From assembly GCF_001570365.1 (NCBI RefSeq), contig NZ_BBYK01000049.1, positions 1 through 64,000 on the forward strand: 64,000 nt of DNA, in the 5' to 3' direction. Positions within the stretch are counted from its first letter, which is position 1, and each line of letters begins with the position of its first letter. The notes below the pieces were generated by a model. That model saw only the letters and a list, made by a program, of their open reading frames with translations. It had not been told where the DNA came from and did not search any database. Position numbers and translations under genes: made by a program. This document shows, piece by piece, positions 20,595 through 28,499 of the stretch. Source of the stretch: Microtetraspora fusca. GTDB lineage: Bacteria > Actinomycetota > Actinomycetes > Streptosporangiales > Streptosporangiaceae.

Positions 20595-20616
20595 GAGTTC
20601 GTCCTTGTGGTCAAAG

Positions 20617-20635
20617 TTGAGTCGGTACGACTCAA
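20617..20635. promoter_or_regulatory. HAIR operator 1 (HspR site)
   Basis: TTGAGT-N7-ACTCAA matches the core of the HspR-associated inverted repeat CTTGAGT-N7-ACTCAAG. It abuts the -10 box and covers the expected transcription start of dnaK, 23 nt upstream of the start codon. Confidence 0.9.
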
Positions 20636-20663
20636 TATTGGGTCGCCCAACGAGCTTTGTCAA
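20635..20663 (-). promoter_or_regulatory. dnaK promoter (-35/-10)
   Basis: On the minus strand TTGACA (20663-20658) is followed after exactly 17 nt by CAATAT (20640-20635). The spacing is ideal for a housekeeping sigma factor, and the two HAIR sites flank it. Confidence 0.7.
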
Positions 20664-20667
20664 ACGA

Positions 20668-20688
20668 CTTGAGCCTAGTGGACTCAAC
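20668..20688. promoter_or_regulatory. HAIR operator 2 (HspR site)
   Basis: CTTGAGC-N7-ACTCAAC matches the HAIR consensus at 12 of 14 arm positions and lies just upstream of the -35 box of dnaK. Two sites flanking the promoter fit cooperative HspR repression. Confidence 0.85.
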
Positions 20689-20763
20689 CTCATGGTGTGC
20701 GGGTGGAGCGCCCTGAATCCGCTCCGGATCCGCTCCGATCTGTCGAGGGCGTGAACCCTGCGG

Positions 20764-21255
20764 TCAGCGCGCCGCGCCGTCGACGACCCTGCGGTCGCCG
20801 AGTGGGGCCCTGAGCTTCACGATCGTGCTCTTCTGGACGGCGATCATCACGCACATCTGGGCGTCCTTGTCCCGGCCCTCGTAGAGGGTGACCGTGACCT
20901 TCCTCCTGGTCTCCTTGACGCGCACCCGGTCGAGCACCGTGCAGGGCTCGACGCCGGACCACCAGGTGACCCGCAGATATCCGCCGTTCCGGATCGGCTT
21001 GGCGGACGTCCACTTGACCTTGTGCGGGTCGACGGTGCCGCCCCTGGGCTTCACCGGGGCCGGGGCGCCGGCCGAGGCGGCGAAGGAGGCGGGGAGGTGG
21101 GACGCGGGCGTGCCGGAGACGGGGCCGGCGGACGCGGACGCCACCGAGGCCGAGGCCGTTCCGGCGATGGCGATCAGGAGAGTCGCGACCGTCGCCGCGG
21201 TTCGTCGAATCGTACGCATAACCGTATTGACGGAGCGGTCTTCCGGCCGGTTCAT
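20764..21255 (-). CDS. Exported hypothetical protein, paralogue of the upstream gene
   Basis: 163 aa if started at ATG 21255, which overlaps the stop of the preceding gene by one base (TGATG); an internal ATG at about 21219 gives 151 aa. A signal peptide ([16 protein letters not shown]) and an Ala/Pro/Ser linker lead to a C-terminal domain of about 95 residues containing [24 protein letters not shown], a second Cys (MCVMIA) and [13 protein letters not shown]. The same pattern occurs in the neighbouring lipoprotein. Two conserved cysteines may form a disulfide outside the cell. Function unknown. Confidence 0.7.
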   Translation of the reverse strand: MNRPEDRSVNTVMRTIRRTAATVATLLIAIAGTASASVASASAGPVSGTPASHLPASFAASAGAPAPVKPRGGTVDPHKVKWTSAKPIRNGGYLRVTWWSGVEPCTVLDRVRVKETRRKVTVTLYEGRDKDAQMCVMIAVQKSTIVKLRAPLGDRRVVDGAAR

Positions 21256-21713
21256 CACTTGGCGCCGTCGACCACCTCGCGGCCGTCGAGCGGGGCGGCG
21301 AGCCGCACCGTGGTCGTCTTCTCCAGCGCGATGTCGATGCAGGCGGTGTCGGGATGGCGCAGGTCGCGGCCCTCGTAGAGGGTGACCGTGACCCGCGTGG
21401 CGCTCTCCTCCACCTCGACCCGGTCGAGCACGGTGCACGGGGCGACGCCCGACCACCAGACGACGGCGAGCGACCGGCCGTCCGCGGACGGCGTCACGCT
21501 GGTCCAGGCGATCTTCCGGGGGTTGAGCGTGTGCCCCACGGGCGTCTGCGGCGCAGGCCTCCCGTGCCCGGGTTCCGTGCTCGCCGGCGCACTGGTCGGC
21601 TGCTCCGCGCCGTGTCCTCCAGGTGGCGGCGCGGACCGTGAATGCGGCGTGGACGGCGGTTGCCCGCACGCCGCCGCCATGAGCAGGAGCGTTATGGCGC
21701 AGAACCTTCGCAT
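21255..21713 (-). CDS. Lipoprotein, paralogue of the downstream exported protein
   Basis: 152 aa. Lipoprotein signal with lipobox MAAAC (lipidated Cys about residue 16), a Pro/Ser/His-rich linker, then the shared domain: [51 protein letters not shown]. Overlapping start/stop with the next gene shows co-translation. One partner is lipid-anchored and the other probably secreted. No family name recognised. Confidence 0.72.
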   Translation of the reverse strand: MRRFCAITLLLMAAACGQPPSTPHSRSAPPPGGHGAEQPTSAPASTEPGHGRPAPQTPVGHTLNPRKIAWTSVTPSADGRSLAVVWWSGVAPCTVLDRVEVEESATRVTVTLYEGRDLRHPDTACIDIALEKTTTVRLAAPLDGREVVDGAK

Positions 21714-21792
21714 ATCTCATTAAACGAGGTGGCCGTCCGTCTGGTTCGACGCCCTGTTGACGGTGCCCGCGACGCGGGTCTAATTTCAACGC

Positions 21793-22527
21793 ATGATGAA
21801 TTTATCCGGACCGGCGATCGCCGTACGGGACCTGCGGGTCGTACGGGGCGGGGCCGAGGTCCTGCACGGCCTCACCTTCGAGGTGCCGCGCGGACAGGTG
21901 ACCGGCCTGCTCGGGCCCAGCGGATGCGGAAAGACGACGCTGATCCGCTCGATCGTCGGCGTGCAGATCGTCACCAGCGGCGAGGTGGCGGTGCTCGGCG
22001 AGCCGGCGGGCAGCCCGGCCCTCCGCCGCAAGATCGGGTACTCGACCCAGAGCGCCGCCATATATCGGGATCTGACGGTGCTGGAGAACCTGCGCTACTT
22101 CGCGGCGGTCCTCGGGGCGGGCAAGGACGACGCCGAGCGCGTGCTGGAGGAGGTCGGCCTCGCCGGCACGGGCCGGCAGCTCGCCGGCGCGCTTTCCGGC
22201 GGCCAGCTCGGCCGGGCCAGCCTGGCCGTCGCGTTGCTCGGCTCGCCCGAACTGTTGGTGCTCGACGAGCCGACCGTCGGCCTCGACCCCGTGCTGCGCC
22301 AGGACCTCTGGCGGCTCTTCCAGAGCCTCGCGGAGCGCGGCGTGACCCTGGTCGTCTCCAGCCACGTCATGGACGAAGCGGCCCGGTGCCACCGGCTGAT
22401 CATCCTTCGGGAGGGCGAGATCCTCGCCGACGGAAGCCCCGACGGGCTGCGTGAGCGCGCCGGGACCACGGATCTGGAAGAGGCGTTCCTGCGCCTGGTC
22501 AAGGAGAAGGCGGAGCGCGTCCGATGA
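21793..22527 (+). CDS. ABC transporter ATP-binding protein (ABC-2 type exporter)
   Basis: 244 aa. Walker A GPSGCGKTT (about 43), signature LSGGQLGRASLA (about 135; the usual QxxR is changed to QLGR), Walker B LLVLDEP (about 157), H-loop VVSSHVMDEA. DrrA-like exporters with this layout pump drugs or lipids. Its stop overlaps the start of the permease (ATGA). Confidence 0.9.
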   Translation: MMNLSGPAIAVRDLRVVRGGAEVLHGLTFEVPRGQVTGLLGPSGCGKTTLIRSIVGVQIVTSGEVAVLGEPAGSPALRRKIGYSTQSAAIYRDLTVLENLRYFAAVLGAGKDDAERVLEEVGLAGTGRQLAGALSGGQLGRASLAVALLGSPELLVLDEPTVGLDPVLRQDLWRLFQSLAERGVTLVVSSHVMDEAARCHRLIILREGEILADGSPDGLRERAGTTDLEEAFLRLVKEKAERVR

Positions 22528-23258
22528 GCCCGACGATCACCCTAGCCACGGCGGGCCGGATCCTCGCCCAGCTCCGCCACGACCGCCGCACGCTCGCGCT
22601 GCTGGTCGGCGTGCCGACCGTGCTGATGATCCTGCTCAGGTACGTCATCGACGACGCGGCGTCGTTCGACCGGCTGGGCCCGACGCTGCTCGGCATCTTC
22701 CCGTTCATCGTGATGTTCATGGTCACCTCGATCACGACGCAGCGGGAGCGGGCGACCGGCACGCTCGAACGGCTGATGGCCGGCCCGCTCGGCCGTTTCG
22801 ACCTGCTGCTCGGCTACGCCCTCGCGTTCGGGGCGGTGGCGGCGGCCCAGGTCGCGGTGGTGCTCGCCATCTCCCTGACCTGGCTCGGTCTGGAGATCGC
22901 CGGCTCCGTGTGGCTGCTGGTCCTGGTGGCCGTGCTCGACTCGCTGCTGGGCATGGCGCTCGGCCTGTTCTTCAGCGCCTTCGCCCGCACCGAGTTCCAG
23001 GCGGTGCAGTTCATGCCCGCGGTCGTGCTTCCGCAGTCGCTGCTGTGCGGGCTCGTCGTCCCCCGCGACGCCATGGCGTCCTGGCTGGAGCGGCTCTCCG
23101 ACGTCATGCCGCTCACGTACGCGGTGGAGGCGATGCAGGAGGTCGCGCGGACCGGCGATGTCACCGGCGTGCTGGTCCGGGACATCCTGATCGTGGCCGG
23201 GTGCGCGGTCCTGGCGCTCGTCCTCGGCGCCGCCACGCTGCGCCGCCGTACGCCGTGA
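22524..23258 (+). CDS. ABC-2 type permease
   Basis: 244 aa with six predicted membrane helices and the ABC2_membrane signature of DrrB/NodJ-type permeases (RERATGTLERLMAGPLGRFDLLLGY). Forms an exporter with the preceding ATPase, probably for a hydrophobic compound; substrate not evident. Followed by proC on the same strand after 71 nt. Confidence 0.9.
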   Translation: MSPTITLATAGRILAQLRHDRRTLALLVGVPTVLMILLRYVIDDAASFDRLGPTLLGIFPFIVMFMVTSITTQRERATGTLERLMAGPLGRFDLLLGYALAFGAVAAAQVAVVLAISLTWLGLEIAGSVWLLVLVAVLDSLLGMALGLFFSAFARTEFQAVQFMPAVVLPQSLLCGLVVPRDAMASWLERLSDVMPLTYAVEAMQEVARTGDVTGVLVRDILIVAGCAVLALVLGAATLRRRTP

Positions 23259-23329
23259 CCTGGGCGCACCGTACGCGCCGCCGTCGTCGGTAAGCTGCGG
23301 GCGGATGTCCCTACCAGCGAGGAATGGTC

Positions 23330-24124
23330 ATGATCGCGATTCTCGGCACCGGCAAGATGGGCGAGGCGCTGCTCTCCGGGCTGGTCCGGGCCGGGCTGCC
23401 GCCGAACGAGATCATGGTGACAGCGCGGCGCGGGGACCGGGCGGCGGCGCTGCGTGAGACCTACGGCGTGCGCGTCGTCTCCAACGCCGAGGCGGCCAAG
23501 GCCGCCGATACGATCATCCTCGCGGTCAAGCCGCAGGACATGGGGAGCCTGCTCGCCGAGATCGCCCCGTACGTCCCGGCCGATCGGCTGGTGATCACGG
23601 TGGCGGCGGGCATCACCACCGCCTTCGTGGAGTCCCGGCTGGGCGAGGCGGTGCCGGTGGTCCGTGTCATGTCCAACACGCCGGTCCTGGTCGACGAGGC
23701 GATGAGCGTCATCTCGCCCGGAGCGCACGCCGGCGAGCGCCACCTGGAGCGCACGGAGGACCTGCTCAGGCCGGTCGGCAAGGTCCTGCGCATCCCCGAG
23801 TCGCAGCAGGACGCCGCGACCGCGCTGTCGGGCAGCGGCCCGGCCTACTTCTTCTATCTGGTCGAGGCCATGGTTGACGCCGGGATCCTGCTCGGCATGC
23901 CGCGCGCCGCCGCCCTCGACATGGTCACCCAGTCGATCGTCGGCGCCGCGATCATGCTGCGCGACTCGGGGGAGCACCCCGTGATCCTGCGCGAGGCGGT
24001 CACGTCGCCGGGCGGGACGACCATCGCCGCGATCGCCGAGCTCGAACGCCACAAGGTCCGGGCCGCCTTCCTCGACGCCATCGAGGCCGCCAGGGACCGC
24101 AGCAGGCAGCTCGCCTCCGGCTGA
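23330..24124 (+). CDS. proC: Pyrroline-5-carboxylate reductase
   Basis: 264 aa. NAD(P)-binding GTGKMGEALLSGL at the N-terminus; the P5CR dimerisation domain carries the signature (ALSGSGPAYFFYLVEAM, LREAVTSPGGTTIAAI). Catalyses the last step of proline synthesis. I choose ATG 23330 over ATG 23324 because GAGGA then lies at a proper 6-nt distance. Confidence 0.95.
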   Translation: MIAILGTGKMGEALLSGLVRAGLPPNEIMVTARRGDRAAALRETYGVRVVSNAEAAKAADTIILAVKPQDMGSLLAEIAPYVPADRLVITVAAGITTAFVESRLGEAVPVVRVMSNTPVLVDEAMSVISPGAHAGERHLERTEDLLRPVGKVLRIPESQQDAATALSGSGPAYFFYLVEAMVDAGILLGMPRAAALDMVTQSIVGAAIMLRDSGEHPVILREAVTSPGGTTIAAIAELERHKVRAAFLDAIEAARDRSRQLASG

Positions 24125-24241
24125 TTTTGTACGCCTCGTGACCGCCCTTACCGAAACACGCCGCGAAAACCATTAGGAAACTTTCCGTTCCGAACGGCAT
24201 CATTCCGCTGGTGGCATCGGGGCGCGATCGGTGAGGGTGAC

Positions 24242-25492
24242 GTGGCGGGAGCCGTACAGGCCGTGGCGGGGGTGGGGCGGCGACCGCTCTGGACGCCCGA
24301 TTTCGGGTTCTACTTCACCGGGCGCGCGGTGTCGATGCTCGGCGACACCATGCTGCCCGTCGCGATCTCGCTGGCCGTGCTCGGCGCGGGGTACGGCCCG
24401 TCCGGCGTCGGGTTCGTGCTCGCGTCGTGGATGGCGCCGTTCGCCGCGCTGATCCTCTTCGGCGGCGTCTTCGCCGACCGGTTCACCGCCCGGCGGATGA
24501 TGATCACCGCCGACCTGGTGCGGCTGGTCAGCCAGTCGGTCATGGCCGCGGCCTTCGCGGCCGGGACGCCGCGGCTGTGGCAGATCGTGGCCCTGTCGGC
24601 GATCAGCGGCGCGGCCGCCGCGATGTTCCAGCCGGGCGTGAGCAGCATGGTCCCCCATGTGGCGTCGGACCTGCAGCGTGCCAACGCCACGCTGCGCGTG
24701 GCCGACGCGATCGCCCAGTTGCTCGGCCCCGCGCTGGCGGGCGTGCTCGTCGGCCTCGGCGGCGCCGGGCTGGTCTTCGTCGTGGACGCGGCGACGTTCG
24801 CGGTGAGCGCCGTCTGCCTGCTGCTCCTGCGTGTACGGCCGCTGCCGAGCACGACAGCGGGCTCGTCGATGCTGCGCAACCTGCGCGAGGGGTGGGACGA
24901 GTTCCGCTCCCGCACCTGGATGTGGAGCGTCATCATCATCTGGTCCGTCTACGGCGTGCTCGTCTTCGGCCCGCTCATCCCCCTGGGCGCGGCGCTGATC
25001 ACGGAGGGCCACGGCCGTGGCGCGTACGGCTGGATCATGTCGGCGGCCGGCGCGGGAACGGTCGTCGGCGGCCTCGTCGCCGTCTGGTTCCGGCCGTCGC
25101 GCCCGCTGATGGCCGGCGCGATCGCGATGACGCTGTACTTCTTCGAGCCGCTCGCCCTCGCTCTGCACATGCCGCTGCCGGTGCTCGCGGCGGCGTTCGC
25201 GCTCACCGGCTCGGTGTGGGGGTTCTGGTCGGTGATGTGGGCGACCAGCGTGCAGACCCAGGTCAGCCAGGACGTGCTGAACCGGGTGACGGCGTACGAG
25301 GTGGCGGGGTCGGTGCTGAGCCTTCCGGTGGGCCAGGCGCTGGCGGGTCCGGCGGCGGAACGGGTCGGCGCGGAGAACGTGCTGGCGGCGGGCTTCGTGG
25401 TCGGGCTGGTGGGCATCGCCTTCCTGCTCGGCATCCCCGCGATCCGCGGCCTCCGTCGCGTCGCGCCGGTCGGGGAGGCCGCCCGCCCATAG
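24242..25492 (+). CDS. MFS transporter (MFS_3/EntS-like)
   Basis: 416 aa, about 12 membrane helices. The conserved loop GGVFADRFTARRMM follows helix 2, and the N-terminal helix has the TGRAVSMLGDTMLPVA motif typical of MFS_3 exporters. Probably proton-driven export of a small molecule; substrate unknown. GTG start. Confidence 0.88.
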   Translation: MAGAVQAVAGVGRRPLWTPDFGFYFTGRAVSMLGDTMLPVAISLAVLGAGYGPSGVGFVLASWMAPFAALILFGGVFADRFTARRMMITADLVRLVSQSVMAAAFAAGTPRLWQIVALSAISGAAAAMFQPGVSSMVPHVASDLQRANATLRVADAIAQLLGPALAGVLVGLGGAGLVFVVDAATFAVSAVCLLLLRVRPLPSTTAGSSMLRNLREGWDEFRSRTWMWSVIIIWSVYGVLVFGPLIPLGAALITEGHGRGAYGWIMSAAGAGTVVGGLVAVWFRPSRPLMAGAIAMTLYFFEPLALALHMPLPVLAAAFALTGSVWGFWSVMWATSVQTQVSQDVLNRVTAYEVAGSVLSLPVGQALAGPAAERVGAENVLAAGFVVGLVGIAFLLGIPAIRGLRRVAPVGEAARP

Positions 25493-25635
25493 GCGCTGGG
25501 GGAGGAGGCCGACCTCCACGACACTTGCCGATATTTCGGTACGTGCGCGGGATGAGTGGCGTATGTCACGAGGGGGCGGAGCCACGCCCAGGCCCGTACG
25601 GTAGCGTCACGATCGTGCGGCGAGGAGGCGGCGGC

Positions 25636-26823
25636 ATGATCGAGCGTACCGGCGGACAAGAATGCGGCTCCGTCCGCGTGCTCTGGGACGACGCGCTTAC
25701 GTCGTACGACTTCGGCCCCGGCCATCCGCTCGCCCCCGTACGGGTGGAGCTGACCATGGCGCTCGCCCGCGACCTCGGCGTGCTCGACCGCGTCGAGATG
25801 GCCGGATGCGCCCCGGCGAGCGACGACGAGATCGCGCTGGTCCACCGCCGCGACTACATCGAGGCGGTCAAGGCGGTGTCGAAGACCGGCCGGCCCGACC
25901 TCGGCTGTGGGCTCGGCACGGCCGACAATCCCGCGTTCACCGGGGTTCACGAGGCGTCCGCGCTGATCACGGGGGCGTCCATCGAGGCCGCGAGGTCGGT
26001 GTGGGACGGAGAGTCGGACCACGCCGTCAACGTGGCGGGTGGCCTGCACCACGCGATGGCGGGCATGGCCAGCGGGTTCTGCGTCTACAACGATCCGGCC
26101 GTCGCGATCGCCTGGCTGCTCTCCCAGGGGGCGGAGCGGGTGGCGTACGTGGACGTGGACGTCCACCACGGCGACGGCGTGCAGGCCGCGTTCTACGACG
26201 ACCCCCGGGTGCTCACGATCAGCCTGCACGAGAGCCCGCGCACGCTCTTCCCCGGCACCGGCTTCCCGGGCGAGACCGGGGCGAACGGCAGCGCGGTCAA
26301 CGTGGCGCTGCCCGCGGGGTGCGGGGACGCCGGCTGGCTGCGCGCCTTCCACGCGGTCGTGCCGCCGCTGCTGCGCGAGTTCGGCCCCGAGATCCTCGTC
26401 ACCCAGCACGGATGCGACAGCCACGCCCTCGACCCGCTGGCCAACCTCATGCTCAGCCTGGACGGCCAGCGCACGGCCTACGCCGCGCTGCACCGGCTCG
26501 CGCACGAGACGGCGGACGGCCGGTGGGTCGTCACCGGCGGCGGGGGATACGAGCTGGTCCAGGTGGTGCCGCGCGCGTGGACGCACCTGATCGCGGAGGC
26601 GTCCGGGTACCCCGTCGAGCCGTCCACGCCGACGCCCGCGAGCTGGCGGACCCTGGTCACCGAGCGGACCGGCGAGGTGCCTCCGCTGTCGATGACGGAC
26701 GGCCGCCACCCGGCGTACTCCGACTTCTGCGACGGTTACGACCCCGCCGACGCGATCGATCGGGCCATCGTGGCCACCAGGAAGGCCGTCTTCCCCCTCC
26801 ACGGATTGGACCCTCTGCCATGA
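25636..26823 (+). CDS. acuC: Acetoin utilization protein AcuC / class II-type deacetylase
   Basis: 395 aa from ATG 25636 (AGGAGG 7 nt upstream). Histone-deacetylase fold with active-site His pair (GGLHHAM), metal ligands in VAYVDVDVHHGDGVQ and downstream Asp (QHGCDSHALDPL), and GGGGYELV near the end. In Bacillus, AcuC deacetylates acetyl-CoA synthetase. Fits a cytoplasmic lysine deacetylase. Confidence 0.9.
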   Translation: MIERTGGQECGSVRVLWDDALTSYDFGPGHPLAPVRVELTMALARDLGVLDRVEMAGCAPASDDEIALVHRRDYIEAVKAVSKTGRPDLGCGLGTADNPAFTGVHEASALITGASIEAARSVWDGESDHAVNVAGGLHHAMAGMASGFCVYNDPAVAIAWLLSQGAERVAYVDVDVHHGDGVQAAFYDDPRVLTISLHESPRTLFPGTGFPGETGANGSAVNVALPAGCGDAGWLRAFHAVVPPLLREFGPEILVTQHGCDSHALDPLANLMLSLDGQRTAYAALHRLAHETADGRWVVTGGGGYELVQVVPRAWTHLIAEASGYPVEPSTPTPASWRTLVTERTGEVPPLSMTDGRHPAYSDFCDGYDPADAIDRAIVATRKAVFPLHGLDPLP

Positions 26824-26864
26824 CGGGAATCCCGGCCGCGCGAGGAGCGCTGTGGCACCTGTGA
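26820..26864 (+). CDS. Possible 14-aa bridging micro-ORF
   Basis: ATG overlaps the acuC stop (ATGA). The frame runs 14 codons and its TGA overlaps a GTG at 26861 of the next gene (GTGA). It may only be chance, but the same geometry occurs three more times near the nuo genes. Confidence 0.2.
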   Translation: MTGIPAARGALWHL

Positions 26865-27640
26865 ACGCTCCCTCCCGCAGAGACCTCCGTGACCACCTGA
26901 TCAGGACGCGCATCGCGGGCGACGTCGCCACGCCGCGCGAGAACAACCTCGACAACTACCGCTCCCTGGCCAACCGCGACCCCCGCTACACGTTCGGCCT
27001 CTCGTTCTCCGGCGAGTGGACCTTCCGGGACGTGCTGGAGCAGATGGCCAAGTCGGTGGGCGTCGTGGCCGACCCGGAGCACCGGGAGGGCCGGGACACC
27101 ATCGACCCCGAGCTCACCATCGACGCGATCGAGGCGATGGGGGACCGCATCGGTGAGGTGCTGGCCAGGGGGAATCCCCGCATCGTCATCGCCACCGGCC
27201 ACCCCACGGGCCTGCTCGCGGTCCACCTCGTCCTCGCCCGGTTCGCCCGCTCCCACGGCGCCACCCTCCTCACTCCGGCCGAGACGTGGAGCTACATGGG
27301 GAACGGGCTCGGACGCGTACGGCGGATCCGCTATCTCGACGACGTCGCGATGCTGGACGACGGCGCAGCCCTGGTGCACACGCACGACCCCGACCCGATG
27401 CGCGCCATCCTGGCCGAGGAGCGGCCCGACTTCGTGATCGCCGACCACGGCTGGGCGGGCGCCGCGGGCGAGGCGGGCGTCGAGACCGTGGGCTTCGCGG
27501 ACAGCAACGACCCCGCCCTCTTCATCGGCCAGGCGGAGGGGAAGATCGCCGTCGCGGTCCCGCTCGACGACAATGTGTTGCCGAGATATTACGGACCGCT
27601 GACGGACTACCTGGTGGCCAGGATCGCGTCTCACCTCTGA
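26852..27640 (+). CDS. Conserved hypothetical, phosphatase-like
   Basis: 262 aa, soluble, alpha/beta. The family is often labelled phosphatase in actinobacteria, but I see no classical catalytic motif: the conserved-looking parts are VIATGHPTGLLAVHLVLARF, PAETWSYMGN and DFVIADHGWAGAAGEAGVETVGFADSNDPAL. GTG 26852 has GAGGAG 5 nt upstream; GTG 26861 is an alternative. Same strand as acuC, 28 nt apart, so probably one operon. Confidence 0.75.
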   Translation: MAPVNAPSRRDLRDHLIRTRIAGDVATPRENNLDNYRSLANRDPRYTFGLSFSGEWTFRDVLEQMAKSVGVVADPEHREGRDTIDPELTIDAIEAMGDRIGEVLARGNPRIVIATGHPTGLLAVHLVLARFARSHGATLLTPAETWSYMGNGLGRVRRIRYLDDVAMLDDGAALVHTHDPDPMRAILAEERPDFVIADHGWAGAAGEAGVETVGFADSNDPALFIGQAEGKIAVAVPLDDNVLPRYYGPLTDYLVARIASHL

Positions 27641-27952
27641 TCGCGCTGCGGACCGTCCGTTTCACGTATTTCGGACTGCCCTTTGTCGCGCCCTGCCGGG
27701 CCTTTGCCGACTCTTTCGTGTGCCGGGGCGACTCTTGTGGGAGAGAAGTTGGCTCGTTCCACCGCCGGGGCCAGGGGCACGCCGCCGTCCCCTACCAGCT
27801 ACTTTCTCCATATTGACGGCATAGGGTCGCGGTGACTGATGAAATGGGGGGTTTGCCTACTCGCAGTCCCGACTTACGCTGACGGCAGTACACGTGCGTG
27901 AGCGATGGCACCAGTGGGGATAACCCGGAAACACGTGCGGAAGAGGCGTCCG
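27641..27952. other. 312-nt gene-free region upstream of the BldC-like gene
   Basis: No gene. It is less GC-rich than its surroundings (27780-27900). A TTGACG at about 27815 could be a -35 element. CACGTGCG occurs twice close to the gene. I see no terminator with a T-run. Confidence 0.4.
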
Positions 27953-28156
27953 ATGGGTGCAGGCGAAAGACCTCTCAGCGAGGTGAAGTTCCTGACGGTG
28001 GCGGAAGTCGCCACGGTCATGCGAGTGTCCAAGATGACGGTGTACCGGCTCGTCCACTCAGGTGAGCTGCCGGCCATCCGTGTCGGCCGATCCTTCAGGG
28101 TGCCCGAACAGGCGGTACACGACTACCTCAGGGATGCGTTCATCGAGGCTGGATGA
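27953..28156 (+). CDS. BldC-like single-domain HTH regulator (excisionase/MerR type)
   Basis: 67 aa, nearly all one winged HTH: FLTVAEVATVMRVSKMTVYRLVHSGELPAIRVGRSFRVPEQAVHDYL. Such proteins lack the dimerisation arm of MerR proteins and bind DNA side by side. ATG 27953 has GAAGAGG upstream; a frame from 27905 exists but is less likely. Placed before bS22 and the epimerase gene, as I recall for its Streptomyces counterpart near bldN. Confidence 0.85.
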   Translation: MGAGERPLSEVKFLTVAEVATVMRVSKMTVYRLVHSGELPAIRVGRSFRVPEQAVHDYLRDAFIEAG

Positions 28157-28317
28157 CACGCCGAGGCGGTGCGGACCCGCGCTGACCAGGCGCGGGATCC
28201 GGCGTCGGCCACGCGGTGTCCCCCAGGGGGCGATCGACCGTGGATCGCCGGTAGTCTGTTGTGCCGGTGTGCGCTCGCGCACCGGTCTGGCATTCTCTAC
28301 CTTCACCTGGGGGTCCC

Positions 28318-28416
28318 GTGGGCTCTGTGATCAAGAAGCGCCGTAAGCGCATGGCCAAGAAGAAGCACCGCAAGCTGCTCAAGAAGACCCGCATCCAGCG
28401 GCGTAACAAGAAGTAG
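28318..28416 (+). CDS. Ribosomal protein bS22 (AURKAIP1/COX24 domain)
   Basis: 32 aa, too short for default gene callers. Starts GTG 28318 ([19 protein letters not shown]) and ends QRRNKK. Composition is over half Lys/Arg. It is the actinobacterial small-subunit protein seen near the decoding centre in mycobacterial ribosome structures. It lies 161 nt after the BldC-like gene and 83 nt before the epimerase gene. Confidence 0.93.
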   Translation: MGSVIKKRRKRMAKKKHRKLLKKTRIQRRNKK

Positions 28417-28499
28417 CAGAAGTACGGAGCGCGCACCGGTCCCGCGGGGCCGGGCGACCGTGAACCGCCATTCCCCACCAGTCCCCCAGTGAGGCGACG

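Noticed and set aside
19014-20672. 552-codon open frame opposite dnaK
   Set aside because: Antisense shadow of a highly conserved gene; no protein family resemblance.
24427-25635. Extension of acuC to 798 codons
   Set aside because: The upstream part is the wrong frame of the MFS gene; AGGAGG and ATG at 25636 mark the real start.
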